A DNA stretch of 64,000 bases from Lactobacillaceae bacterium (GCA_902834055.1 CADFHB010000001.1:62001-126000); one strand, 5' to 3'; shown: positions 56,020 through 62,500, counted from the stretch's first letter. Notes: generated by a model not told the origin, from the sequence alone. Translations and numbers: made by a program.

Positions 56020-56673
56020 ATGAAACAAATACGTGAATTTCTACTACGATTGAACCTATGCCGTGGGATCGGCTACAAGACAAAGTATCGCTTATGGCGA
56101 GTTGCCGACCAGTACGAATGTTACGATGACATCAACGAACTACTTACCCACATTCGGCTGAGTGACCGGGAACAAGAAGCATTGGTGAATAACTGGCCAA
56201 GTAAGGAACTAGATGCGGCAGTTGCCCGTAACCAGGCTTTCCCCTATGTCACCATTGCGGATGACCAATACCCGGAACAGTTACGCGAGATATTTGCCCC
56301 ACCAATCGTTCTATACTACCAGGGAAACCTCAGCCTGCTCCAGTTACCCACGTTAGCAGTGGTTGGTGCCCGGGATATGTCGGCGTACGGTGAAGCGGTG
56401 TTACGGGGGATGCTTCCCCACATTGTAAAGCGGCAAATTGTCACCGTCAGTGGACTGGCGAAGGGAATTGATGGAATGTGTCACCTCATCACCCTTGAGC
56501 ATGGCGGGAAGACGATTGGAGTCATTGGCTGTGGATTGGACCAGGCGTACCCCCGGGAGAATGCTCACCTACAGGCCAAAGTCGCAGAGGCCGGCCTCGT
56601 CCTCACGGAATACGGACGCGGTGAACCACCAGTGGCCTATCATTTTCCGGAAAGGAACAGAAAGAAGCACTGA
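56020..56673 (+). pseudogene. dprA: dprA, 5-prime part, cut by prophage integration
   Basis: DprA loads RecA on incoming single-stranded DNA during natural transformation and is normally about 285-290 residues. Here 217 codons are open. The SAM-like head (1-100), LAVVGARDMSAYG, SGLAKGIDGMCH, TIGVIGCGLDQAYPRENAHL and GEPPVAYHFPERNR are intact up to residue 214. The next residues are KKH and a stop, where the family continues with IIAGLS and the rest of the Rossmann domain. The remaining part should lie beyond the right edge. The truncated product lacks part of the fold and the C-terminal winged helix and is unlikely to work. Confidence 0.9.
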
Positions 56674-56706
56674 CGATTGGCTTAATACCAGCAATGTCAG
56701 TGCTTC
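56664..56706 (-). terminator. Terminator of the integrase gene
   Basis: A perfect 11-bp stem, GAAGCACTGAC (56664-56674) with GTCAGTGCTTC (56696-56706). Read leftward it is followed by TTTCTGTT. It lies at the host-prophage junction, directly on the dprA stop codon. Confidence 0.65.
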
Positions 56707-56748
56707 ACAAACTTTTAATTTAGCTAAAAGGGGCACAAAAGGGGAAAA

Positions 56749-57891
56749 CTACATTGATTTAATGATTCCATCGTATTTTTCTTTTGCTTTCTTCGTTACA
56801 TGAAGGTAGACTCTTGAAGTTATCTCTGAGTCACTATGTCCCAAACGGTTTTGGATTATATATAAGGGTACACCCATTTCGGCTAGTTTGCTAACATGAG
56901 TGTGACGGAAAATGTGTGTAGATAAAGGCTTATTTATCCCTAAGTTTTTCTTGCAGATTCGCAGAACCTGATTGAGGGAATCGATTAAAACAAAGTGCCC
57001 TTTTATACTAAAAAGCAGATCATTCTGCTTTTTACCCGCTGAAAGCTCTTTATATATCTCTACTGCTCGATCGGGGAGCAAAACAGTCCTATAACTGGTA
57101 TTTGTTTTTGTAATCGGGCTTTTATACTGCTCTGATAGCTTTAGCCCGTGATATACAAGGGTTCCATGCACATCTGCATAGTAATCTTCCCCTTTCTTAT
57201 AGATATTGTGTACGTATAGGGTAGCTGCTTCGCCGATGCGCATTCCTGTTAATGCTTGCCATTCGAAAATAGACCGATATACGTGTGCATAAGGGGAGTT
57301 AGTTTTTTCTTCTATGAAGTTTAAGACAGCTTCAAGCTCATTATCTTCCAGAAACTTTTCCTCGGTGGTAGGGGCATGTCGATTTTTTGGCCAGTTGATT
57401 TGAAGATTGGCCGTTGGAAGAGAAGATATATAGTCATGCTGGTAAGCGTACTTCATAATGTGATTCATCTTCGCTTTAAGCTGAATCACGAAGCTCTTAT
57501 CGTAGCTTTCTTTATACAGCATATCTTCATATGTGTTGATAAGATATTTAGGCGTTATTTTGCTAACAAGGGTATCTGCACCAATCCTAGATAGAATCTG
57601 TTTTTTGTAAGTTTTCCACGAGTAATAGGTACCAGATAGCACTTGCTTTTTGTAAACTGGCTCCCATTCAGTGATAACCTGTCCAAGCGTAACGCCTTTT
57701 TTTATCTTGCCGTCTTGGATATGCATCAGTTTATCCTGTATTTTCTTCTCTAGTCTTATCTGAGCCCGTCTACGGGTTGTATTGGTGTTCTTATCCATCG
57801 TGACGGAAACTTTGTTGTAACGGCCCGTGAGAGGATTTTTATATTGTTCACGGAATTTGTATTTGCCGTCTTTAGTTTTCTCGATCCACAT
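56749..57891 (-). CDS. int: Phage integrase, tyrosine recombinase
   Basis: Catalyses integration and excision of the element. The 380-residue protein has an AP2-like arm-binding start (MWIEKTKDGKYKFREQYKNP), a SAM-like core-binding domain and a complete catalytic set: Arg in TGMRIGEA, Lys in SPITKTNTSYR, HIFRH, LGHSD and the Tyr in SRVYLHVT. GTG 18 bases upstream is in frame but contains the GGAGG site, so ATG 57889-57891 is the start. It lies 80 bases from the junction with dprA, as integrases usually lie next to attL. Confidence 0.96.
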   Translation of the reverse strand: MWIEKTKDGKYKFREQYKNPLTGRYNKVSVTMDKNTNTTRRRAQIRLEKKIQDKLMHIQDGKIKKGVTLGQVITEWEPVYKKQVLSGTYYSWKTYKKQILSRIGADTLVSKITPKYLINTYEDMLYKESYDKSFVIQLKAKMNHIMKYAYQHDYISSLPTANLQINWPKNRHAPTTEEKFLEDNELEAVLNFIEEKTNSPYAHVYRSIFEWQALTGMRIGEAATLYVHNIYKKGEDYYADVHGTLVYHGLKLSEQYKSPITKTNTSYRTVLLPDRAVEIYKELSAGKKQNDLLFSIKGHFVLIDSLNQVLRICKKNLGINKPLSTHIFRHTHVSKLAEMGVPLYIIQNRLGHSDSEITSRVYLHVTKKAKEKYDGIIKSM

Positions 57892-57935
57892 AATTTTTCC
57901 TCCTTTCACCGAATGTGTGTTCTTTTGGGGTGCTT

Positions 57936-57965
57936 TTTAAACCGGTCGATTTCGACCGGTTTAAA
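57936..57965. terminator. 14-bp perfect palindrome upstream of int
   Basis: TTTAAACCGGTCGA (57936-57949) with TCGACCGGTTTAAA (57952-57965) and a 2-base centre. It could terminate the lysogeny transcript before int or act as a protein-binding palindrome. Confidence 0.55.
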
Positions 57966-58079
57966 TTAGTGACCATAAATTGCATTAACTTTTGACTTCA
58001 TGTTGGGGTCTTGCTGACCTGTTGGACTATTAACGGCCCATTCGGTGAGTTCGTCTTCACCATTATCGCCAACGAGCAT
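57966..58079 (-). pseudogene. Short remnant or micro-ORF between int and exonuclease gene
   Basis: A 37-codon open frame begins at ATG 58077-58079 and reads MLVGDNGEDELTEW ... NMKSKVNAIYGH before TAA at 57966-57968. Three further upstream codons read coding-like residues (SDNNYD) until an in-frame TAA next to the exonuclease gene stop. No Shine-Dalgarno is present. It looks like the C-terminal end of a lost gene rather than a working peptide gene. No family recognised. Confidence 0.4.
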
Positions 58080-58101
58080 GTCATAGTTATTGTCTGAATG
58101 G

Positions 58102-59337
58102 CTACTTTAGTAAACTATAGAATTCTTCAAGACTGATAATCTTAGTCCCATATTCCTTTGCCTTAAGTTCTTTGGAGCTGTGAGTGCCGTCGGTTAATCT
58201 ATCGCTAACTTGGGTACCATCAATTAAGTAATTTGTTAAATGGGAAACAGCACTAGTATACTTACCACCATTAAGTTTTATTTTATCGATCAGTTCTTTT
58301 CTTGAAACGCCGGTGAATTCACCAGTAATAGCAAATCTTAATCCGTCCAGCTTCTTGGAGTGTGATTGGCTTATATACACTCGTTCTAAATCGCCATTTC
58401 TTAAGTGCTGATAAACAAGTGCATTAGTTTCACAATCTGCTAAAGCATTATGTGATCTGTTTTGTATTCCGAAGTAATTCTTTAATGTTTCGAGATTATA
58501 ATGGTCAAGATTTAGCGATTTCCTAGCTAACGGCCATGTATCAAGAACATAGTAATCTTCCACTCCAAGGCCACTATTAATCAACATTGGTATATCAAAT
58601 CTAGCTATATTGTGACCAACCCATGGCAGATCGCCAACAAAATTTAAAAAGTCACGTTTTACTTCTTCAAATCTGGGCTTATCTTTTAAAAATTCTTCTG
58701 TAATTCCAGTTTTAACAGAGGCGGCTCTTGATATCGGAACAGTAGGTTTAACGTATTGATTGTAACTGCTAACTTTTTTATCATTAACAAATTTAACCGC
58801 TGAGATTTGTGTTATTTGATCAGTGTGTCTATTTAGTCCAGTGGTTTCTAAGTCTACAACAACAAAGCTATACAATTTTCTGCGCAACTTGTGAACCTTG
58901 GGAGCTAAGCAAACTGGTCTATCCGATTTTTTTGTTTTTTTAACAGAAAGTGTTGGTTCAATGCCATTTAGAGTTACACGTGTATGGATTCCATGTCTGG
59001 TATTTTCGGGCTTCGGGATTTTTTGCTCGTGAATAGTAGGGTTTGATGGTTTCTTCAGCTCTTGAGGCTTAGTATTTTCTTCTGGAGCTTTCTTAGCTTC
59101 TTTATCGTCTTTGCTAGTGGTATGGTTGTAGTCTCTATCTCTTTTAAAGAGAACATTAAAGCCACCCTTTACGAGCGAAACAATTAAGTAAGAGCCATAC
59201 ACGAATATTAGTACTGCATATATTTCTGCTACAACTTGACCAAAGCTTACGTTGATGAGAGTGGCCATAATAGATAGTACAAAACCAGCAATTAAGAAGA
59301 CTATTGCATGGATAATTTGTTTTTTTATTTTCTGCAT
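58102..59337 (-). CDS. Membrane-anchored DEDDh exonuclease with BRCT domain
   Basis: A 411-residue protein with an unusual layout. Two N-terminal membrane helices (about 9-29 and 34-57) are followed by a charged, proline-rich spacer (65-150), a DnaQ-like 3-prime exonuclease domain (155-315) and a C-terminal BRCT domain (about 328-411, LDGLRFAITGEFTGVSRKELIDKI). The exonuclease has all DEDDh residues: Asp162 and Glu164 (DLETTG), Asn243/Asp248 (HNIARFD), His296 and Asp301 (HNALAD). It lies in the lysogeny module, six bases after an 86-codon gene, with no Shine-Dalgarno of its own, so it is probably translationally coupled. Inferred role: a membrane-localised nuclease expressed in the lysogen, possibly superinfection exclusion. 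No direct evidence. Confidence 0.85.
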   Translation of the reverse strand: MQKIKKQIIHAIVFLIAGFVLSIMATLINVSFGQVVAEIYAVLIFVYGSYLIVSLVKGGFNVLFKRDRDYNHTTSKDDKEAKKAPEENTKPQELKKPSNPTIHEQKIPKPENTRHGIHTRVTLNGIEPTLSVKKTKKSDRPVCLAPKVHKLRRKLYSFVVVDLETTGLNRHTDQITQISAVKFVNDKKVSSYNQYVKPTVPISRAASVKTGITEEFLKDKPRFEEVKRDFLNFVGDLPWVGHNIARFDIPMLINSGLGVEDYYVLDTWPLARKSLNLDHYNLETLKNYFGIQNRSHNALADCETNALVYQHLRNGDLERVYISQSHSKKLDGLRFAITGEFTGVSRKELIDKIKLNGGKYTSAVSHLTNYLIDGTQVSDRLTDGTHSSKELKAKEYGTKIISLEEFYSLLK

Positions 59338-59343
59338 TTGCTT

Positions 59344-59604
59344 TTATTTATATAGGATTTGTGTTTGAGCGTGACTAAGACTGACTGCATTATCTGAATA
59401 AGTGCTAAATTTAATATCAACAATTTCGTAGCCTTTACCTTGCATATCGTCTAGTAGGGCATTGATTTGATCATCATATTCAAAAAGTTCTTCACCATTT
59501 TTATCGAAACCAAGTTGTGTACTGATCGTCATAACATGTACATTCCCGTTTTTAGGTTGATACTCTACTTGTAGATTCTGACTAGAGTGATTAAATAATC
59601 CCAT
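59344..59604 (-). CDS. Hypothetical protein, partner of the exonuclease gene
   Basis: An 86-residue soluble protein with alternating strands and a helix: LQVEYQPKNGNVHVMTISTQLG, then a DDQINALLDDMQGKGYEIVDIKFST segment resembling small single-domain proteins of the DUF4177 type, but no family is claimed. AGGAGG precedes the ATG strongly. It stands between the ImmA-like gene and the membrane exonuclease gene, six bases from the latter, suggesting a two-gene cassette. Function unknown; could be a regulator or antidote of the exonuclease. Confidence 0.7.
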   Translation of the reverse strand: MGLFNHSSQNLQVEYQPKNGNVHVMTISTQLGFDKNGEELFEYDDQINALLDDMQGKGYEIVDIKFSTYSDNAVSLSHAQTQILYK

Positions 59605-59654
59605 AACAAAAATCCTCCTAATAGCTTTTAACGTCGATCACGTTTGGACGTGTT

Positions 59655-59954
59655 TCAGTTAGCGAGTTGCCTTTTGAAAATAGTCTTGTATTCTCTCCGT
59701 GACTCTCTGATAGCCCAACTTTCAGCAACCTTTGTGCTGAATTTCGTCCCGTCTGAGAGGTCTCCATAATCGAAGTCGGAGTGAACACACTCGTGCAATG
59801 CAGTAACCAGCCAGTCCAATTCGGGCTGGTTTTCGTTTATGTATACGTCGTTCCCATCTATATGGCCGTGATAGTGTGGGTTGGGAACGTCAATCATATA
59901 GAAGCGTAATTCGGGGTGTTTATCCTCGATCTTTTCTAAGTCTGACATTTCCAT
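59655..59954 (-). CDS. ImmA/IrrE-family metallopeptidase
   Basis: A short (about 99-residue) zinc peptidase of the ImmA type. The HExxH motif is HECVH in LVTALHECVHSDFDYGDLS, with a later Glu in VAESWAIRESRR. In ICEBs1 and related phages ImmA cleaves the CI-like repressor to trigger induction. It follows the repressor gene by 3-12 bases on the same strand. A GTG start nine bases upstream (59963) is possible; AGGT spacing slightly favours ATG at 59954. Confidence 0.85.
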   Translation of the reverse strand: MEMSDLEKIEDKHPELRFYMIDVPNPHYHGHIDGNDVYINENQPELDWLVTALHECVHSDFDYGDLSDGTKFSTKVAESWAIRESRREYKTIFKRQLAN

Positions 59955-59966
59955 AGTAATCACGAC

Positions 59967-60302
59967 CTAAACACGACGACGGTTCTTCATAGCGATCTTT
60001 ACCATTTCGATAATGTCTTTACGTTCTTCATCACTCACTGATGGGTCAATTGAATAAGCGATTAACTTTTGATTTTCGGTTAGACCATCATCGCTTTTTC
60101 TATTTTGGGTTCTGCCAAGCAAATAATCAGCAGAGACATTAAGAAAATTGGCTAGTGCATCTAGAGTATTAGCATTAGGAACAGCTCGTCCACTTTCCCA
60201 TGCGGTTACGGTTTGCTGAGTAACATGTACTCCCTTAGCTAGATCAGTTTGGGTGAGTTTCTTCTCTTTTCGAAGCTCCTTAATAATTTGCCCCGTTTCC
60301 AT
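59967..60302 (-). CDS. CI-like phage repressor (XRE family)
   Basis: A 111-residue repressor with an N-terminal helix-turn-helix (TGQIIKELRKEKKLTQTDLAKGVHVTQQTVTAWESGRAVPNANTLDALANFLNVSADYLLG split over residues 3-63) and a short C-terminal dimerisation tail. It lacks a LexA-like self-cleavage domain, which fits control by the ImmA-like protease encoded next to it. It is divergent from cro and should bind operators in 60303-60473 and beyond. Confidence 0.92.
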   Translation of the reverse strand: METGQIIKELRKEKKLTQTDLAKGVHVTQQTVTAWESGRAVPNANTLDALANFLNVSADYLLGRTQNRKSDDGLTENQKLIAYSIDPSVSDEERKDIIEMVKIAMKNRRRV

Positions 60303-60408
60303 TCCTCATACCAGCTTCCTTAGATTCTATTTAACAACTATTATGGTTTTATTATAGGCAATTATAAGGTATTTTAGTAGTAAATATAAAAATAATTAGT
60401 TTTTTGTA

Positions 60409-60436
60409 TTGCATTTATATAGTTTATGTGTATAAT
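60409..60436 (+). promoter_or_regulatory. Early (cro) promoter with operator
   Basis: TTGCAT (60409-60414) and TATAAT (60431-60436), spacer 16 bp. The 13-bp motif TATATAGTTTATG at 60416-60428 fills the spacer and recurs exactly at 60707-60719. The reverse form ATAAACT is at 60671-60677. These are candidate CI/Cro operators. The AT-rich gap 60303-60473 must also hold the leftward repressor promoter. Confidence 0.7.
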
Positions 60437-60473
60437 AGAAAATGTAAGTTAAGCAAAGGGAAGGAGAGATGAT

Positions 60474-60674
60474 ATGACAGACACGCTTAAGTCAATGCGA
60501 GTGTCAATGGGATTTACCCAAAAATCACTTGCAGAAAAAGTAGGTGTAAGTCCTATAACAGTGTTCCAATGGGAACATGGGAAATATAAGCCAACGCCTT
60601 CCGTGATGCCAAAACTTGCGGAAACGTTGGGAGTATCCCCCAGGCGTTTATTTTTTATCATAAATAACAAATAA
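60474..60674 (+). CDS. Cro-like repressor (XRE family)
   Basis: A 66-residue single helix-turn-helix protein (SMRVSMGFTQKSLAEKVGVSPITVFQWEHGKYKP), the first rightward gene and divergent from the CI-like repressor. AAGGAGAG precedes the ATG. It is expected to shut the repressor promoter during lytic growth. Candidate operators lie on both sides of the gene. Confidence 0.88.
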   Translation: MTDTLKSMRVSMGFTQKSLAEKVGVSPITVFQWEHGKYKPTPSVMPKLAETLGVSPRRLFFIINNK

Positions 60675-60706
60675 ACTTTATAAAGAGTCAGAAAATAGGC
60701 TAAAAA

Positions 60707-60719
60707 TATATAGTTTATG
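60707..60719 (+). repeat. Second copy of the 13-bp operator-like motif
   Basis: TATATAGTTTATG, identical to 60416-60428, lies between cro and the next gene, 18 bases before its start codon. Confidence 0.6.
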
Positions 60720-60736
60720 AGTTAAGAGGCGATTAG

Positions 60737-60991
60737 ATGGAAATAGTTGAGGCAATAAAAAAGGCGAATGCCAATCAGGGTATTCGCCGTAAGGAATGGG
60801 GAAATGTATATATCATTCCAACCGATTCATCAAACTGTTGTGAACTTTACATTAACGATCAGTTTCGCAGTAGTCGCTGGAATCCAAAACGAGAGGACTT
60901 GATTGCCAACGACTGGATACTGTGTGATGCATATAAGGCTACTGACCATATTCTTCCAAAAAATTACGACCCTGCTCAGTTAGTCCACTAG
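60737..60991 (+). CDS. DUF2829/Tad2-like early phage protein
   Basis: An 84-residue protein with the DUF2829 pattern: a helix with basic pair (EAIKKANANQGIRRKEWGNVYII) and the C-terminal signature RWNPKREDLIANDWILCD, i.e. W-x-P-x3-D-L-x-A-x-D-W. Some family members (Tad2) block the Thoeris defence system by sequestering its cyclic-ADP-ribose-type signal. Whether this one does so is not shown. It is an early gene after cro; AAGAGG lies upstream. Its last 53 bases overlap the end of a reverse-strand gene. Confidence 0.72.
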   Translation: MEIVEAIKKANANQGIRRKEWGNVYIIPTDSSNCCELYINDQFRSSRWNPKREDLIANDWILCDAYKATDHILPKNYDPAQLVH

Positions 60992-61193
60992 CAAAGTATG
61001 CTGTGACATTGTTTCCTGAATAGGAATTTCCAAGAATATAGCCGTAGCTCAGCAAGGATCGCATTGCAGTGTTGATGACATCGTTGGGATATTCATGCTT
61101 TAAGACATCGTTTGTTATTTCCACTTCATGATTTTGAGAGTAACCACTGAGAAATGACAATATGTCTAACATACATTCACCAAGCATTTCCAT
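60939..61193 (-). CDS. Reverse-strand small protein, winged-helix-like
   Basis: An 84-residue protein: a helical start (MEMLGECMLDILSFLSGY) and a tail resembling the wing of YjcQ-type winged-helix proteins (TAMRSLLSYGYILGNSY ... GLTEQGRNFLEEYG). The frame is open 57 bases further, but AAAGGAGGTGA lies seven bases before ATG 61191-61193. An extended -10 promoter (TGC-TATACT, 61233-61225 on the reverse strand) is in the upstream 57-bp repeat. It runs against the early operon and so may be expressed in the lysogen. Function unknown. Confidence 0.7.
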   Translation of the reverse strand: MEMLGECMLDILSFLSGYSQNHEVEITNDVLKHEYPNDVINTAMRSLLSYGYILGNSYSGNNVTAYFASGLTEQGRNFLEEYGQ

Positions 61194-61197
61194 ATAA

Positions 61198-61254
61198 TCA
61201 CCTCCTTTCACAGGAGATGATTCAAGTATAGCAGAGGGGAGTTGATGCAATGGA
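61198..61254. repeat. 57-bp divergent module, copy 1
   Basis: Begins TCACCTCCT, contains a CTCCT-5-AGGAG hairpin and GATTCAAGTATA, ends GATGCAATGGA. Leftward it supplies an extended -10 and Shine-Dalgarno for the gene at 60939-61193; rightward GGGGAG and an ATG at 61250. The frame ATG ATT CAA GTA is closed by TAG in this copy only. Confidence 0.85.
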
Positions 61255-61369
61255 CAAGCAAAATAAAAAGGAGCCCGTTAAGGCTCCTGTAAAAATTGAC
61301 GAAAAGGAAGCAAAGAAATCGTTAATTACTTTTCGTCAAAGTCTAAAAAGCGTGCAATTGAATTTTTAA
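61250..61369 (+). CDS. Possible 39-residue protein
   Basis: ATG at 61250 has GGGGAG nine bases upstream, supplied by repeat copy 1, and opens a 39-codon frame (MDKQNKKEPVKAPVKIDEK ... SVQLNF). The DNA is almost wholly made of two hairpins, which read leftward as terminators, so the frame may be incidental. No family. Confidence 0.3.
   Translation: MDKQNKKEPVKAPVKIDEKEAKKSLITFRQSLKSVQLNF
61261..61339 (-). terminator. Tandem leftward terminators
   Basis: Read leftward, TTGACGAAAAG-22-CTTTTCGTCAA (61339 to 61296, perfect 11-bp stem) is followed by TTTTTAC. Next comes AGGAGCC-6-GGCTCCT (61288 to 61269, perfect 7-bp stem) followed by TTTTTATTT. They lie just downstream of the reverse-strand gene 61389-61550 and should end its transcript. 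Confidence 0.75.
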
Positions 61370-61388
61370 CTAAGTTATCCATGCGCTG

Positions 61389-61550
61389 TTACTGATAAAC
61401 ATGTTCAACATTCAATGGAATTTCATCTTTACTTGTACTTTGACTGACTGCGATATCCCGAAGCTGTTTCATAAAATCAGGGCTATCAAACTTATCATTA
61501 AAGTCTTGAATGAATGTTTCCCATTCTTTATCAAATTCGTCGTGTGTCAT
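61389..61550 (-). CDS. Reverse-strand 53-residue protein
   Basis: A 53-codon gene on the reverse strand (MTHDEFDKEWETFIQDFND ... LNVEHVYQ), acidic and helical. Its ribosome site AGGAGGTGA (61564-61556) and extended -10 promoter TGA-TATACT (61591-61583) come from repeat copy 2, and two terminators lie downstream. It is thus a complete small transcription unit opposed to the early operon, a moron-like arrangement. No family recognised. Confidence 0.65.
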   Translation of the reverse strand: MTHDEFDKEWETFIQDFNDKFDSPDFMKQLRDIAVSQSTSKDEIPLNVEHVYQ

Positions 61551-61555
61551 AACGT

Positions 61556-61612
61556 TCACCTCCTCTCATAGGAGATGATTCAAGTATATCAGAAGGGAGT
61601 TGATGCAATGGA
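61556..61612. repeat. 57-bp divergent module, copy 2
   Basis: Differs from copy 1 at about seven of 57 positions. CTCCT-5-AGGAG hairpin kept. Leftward extended -10 TGA-TATACT at 61591-61583. Rightward start codon at 61608. Confidence 0.88.
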
Positions 61613-61868
61613 TAAACGGTCAACACTGGAAGGAAAAATAGTTGAGATTGCCGGAAAAATCATCGGAATGGTAGTTGAGGAAAAAGAAAAAACATTGCTA
61701 ATTCGGCAAGCACGTGATAGTGGTGATGAAATCGTGCTATTGGAAAAAGCAATGTATTTTGAAAAGACTTCCGTTATTAATTGCTACTGGATTAAAGTTG
61801 CTAATCCCGACAAGTCAATTAGGGAATTACCGGTTAAGCCTTTGAGCGTTAACTGTGACATTTTCTGA
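61608..61868 (+). CDS. Hypothetical early phage protein
   Basis: An 86-residue protein (MDKRSTLEGKIVEIAGKIIG at the start, then RQARDSGDEIVLLEKAMYFEKTS and a strand-rich end). The frame is open 33 bases upstream through the repeat (MIQVYQKGVDA). Because the same frame carries a stop in copy 1, and GGGAG lies ten bases before it, ATG 61608 is preferred. The last 42 bases overlap the end of a reverse-strand gene. No family recognised. Confidence 0.6.
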   Translation: MDKRSTLEGKIVEIAGKIIGMVVEEKEKTLLIRQARDSGDEIVLLEKAMYFEKTSVINCYWIKVANPDKSIRELPVKPLSVNCDIF

Positions 61869-62006
61869 GTCTTCCTTGAAGACAACGTTGTCGACGGTAT
61901 ATTTATCGTCCAATTTGGTGATGATAATGTCACCACGGCTTGGCACGCTGGCTAGTTTTGCGTGGTCGACTTCTTTACCGTCTATGTTTATGAAACAAAG
62001 AACCAT
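61827..62006 (-). CDS. Reverse-strand 59-residue protein
   Basis: A small strand-rich protein (MVLCFINIDGKEVDHAKLA ... DDKYTVDNVVFKEDSE), SH3-like in pattern, no family claimed. AGAGGTGA lies about five bases before ATG 62004-62006; a GTG nine bases earlier is in frame. The extended -10 TGA-TATACT (62048-62040) comes from repeat copy 3. It overlaps the convergent forward gene by 42 bases. Third of three leftward genes organised in the same way. Confidence 0.62.
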   Translation of the reverse strand: MVLCFINIDGKEVDHAKLASVPSRGDIIITKLDDKYTVDNVVFKEDSENVTVNAQRLNR

Positions 62007-62011
62007 AATAG

Positions 62012-62067
62012 TCACCTCTTTTTATAAGAAGATGATTCAAGTATATCAGAAGGGAAGTGATGGAATG
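62012..62067. repeat. 57-bp divergent module, copy 3
   Basis: The most diverged copy: TCACCTCTTTTTATAAGAAG replaces the CTCCT/AGGAG arm, but the TCTT-5-AAGA pairing is kept. GATGATTCAAGTATATCAGAAGGGA is shared with copy 2. Start codon of the forward gene at 62065. Confidence 0.8.
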
Positions 62068-62418
62068 CAGTCAGGAATAGTGATGACAGAGCAAGGCCTA
62101 AAAGACTACGGCCGCAGCATTGCAGAAGAAACAGCTAGGAAAATTATTCAGCAACTTACTGAGCTTGGGGCCATAGCCGAGCCTGAGCCTGAGTATCTAA
62201 GCTCAAAGGATGTGAGAAAGAAGTACGGGATTGGTAACATGACTTTGTGCAAGTGGCGTGACTTAATCGCTGATGAGTATGGAGATACCAATCCTATCTA
62301 TCACAAGACGGGCAACAAGATCTATCATAACCCGGTTCTGCTTGATAAGTGGGTCATGGGTCAGCTCAAGGCAAAAGAAGAGCGTAAGAAGATTGACCCA
62401 CGTATGGAGGATATGTAG
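62065..62418 (+). CDS. Helix-turn-helix early phage protein
   Basis: A 117-residue protein with an N-terminal helix (EQGLKDYGRSIAEETARKIIQQL) and a DNA-binding-like domain EYLSSKDVRKKYGIGNMTLCKWRDLI, followed by YHKTGNKIYHNPVLLDKWV, the wing pattern of MerR/excisionase-type helix-turn-helix proteins. It could be an excisionase or a regulator. The frame is open 210 bases upstream, but GGGAAG and the repeat fix ATG 62065. Confidence 0.7.
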   Translation: MQSGIVMTEQGLKDYGRSIAEETARKIIQQLTELGAIAEPEPEYLSSKDVRKKYGIGNMTLCKWRDLIADEYGDTNPIYHKTGNKIYHNPVLLDKWVMGQLKAKEERKKIDPRMEDM

Positions 62419-62496
62419 ATGTTCACTTTTGTATTTAGTTTGCCAGCGATCGTGCTGGCGGTGTTCGGACTTTACAAAATCTTTTCTGGGAGGTGA
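62419..62496 (+). CDS. 25-residue membrane peptide
   Basis: ATG 62419 directly follows the previous stop, with GGAGGA seven bases upstream, and opens a 25-codon gene that is almost wholly one hydrophobic helix (FTFVFSLPAIVLAVFGLYKIF) with a basic end. Its stop overlaps the ribosome site of the next small membrane protein. Such peptides can be phage inhibitors, holin-like or toxin-like; nothing decides. Confidence 0.55.
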   Translation: MFTFVFSLPAIVLAVFGLYKIFSGR

Positions 62497-62500
62497 GATC

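Noticed and set aside
61575..61607. Translation of the repeat itself as an N-terminus (MIQVYQKG)
   Set aside because: The same frame is closed by TAG in copy 1, and AGGAG abuts the upstream ATG with no spacing; the downstream ATG has a better site.
61198..62067. The three 57-bp copies as a CRISPR array or insertion-sequence ends
   Set aside because: Spacing is about 300-400 bp and filled with genes, no transposase is present, and each copy carries promoter and ribosome-site signals.
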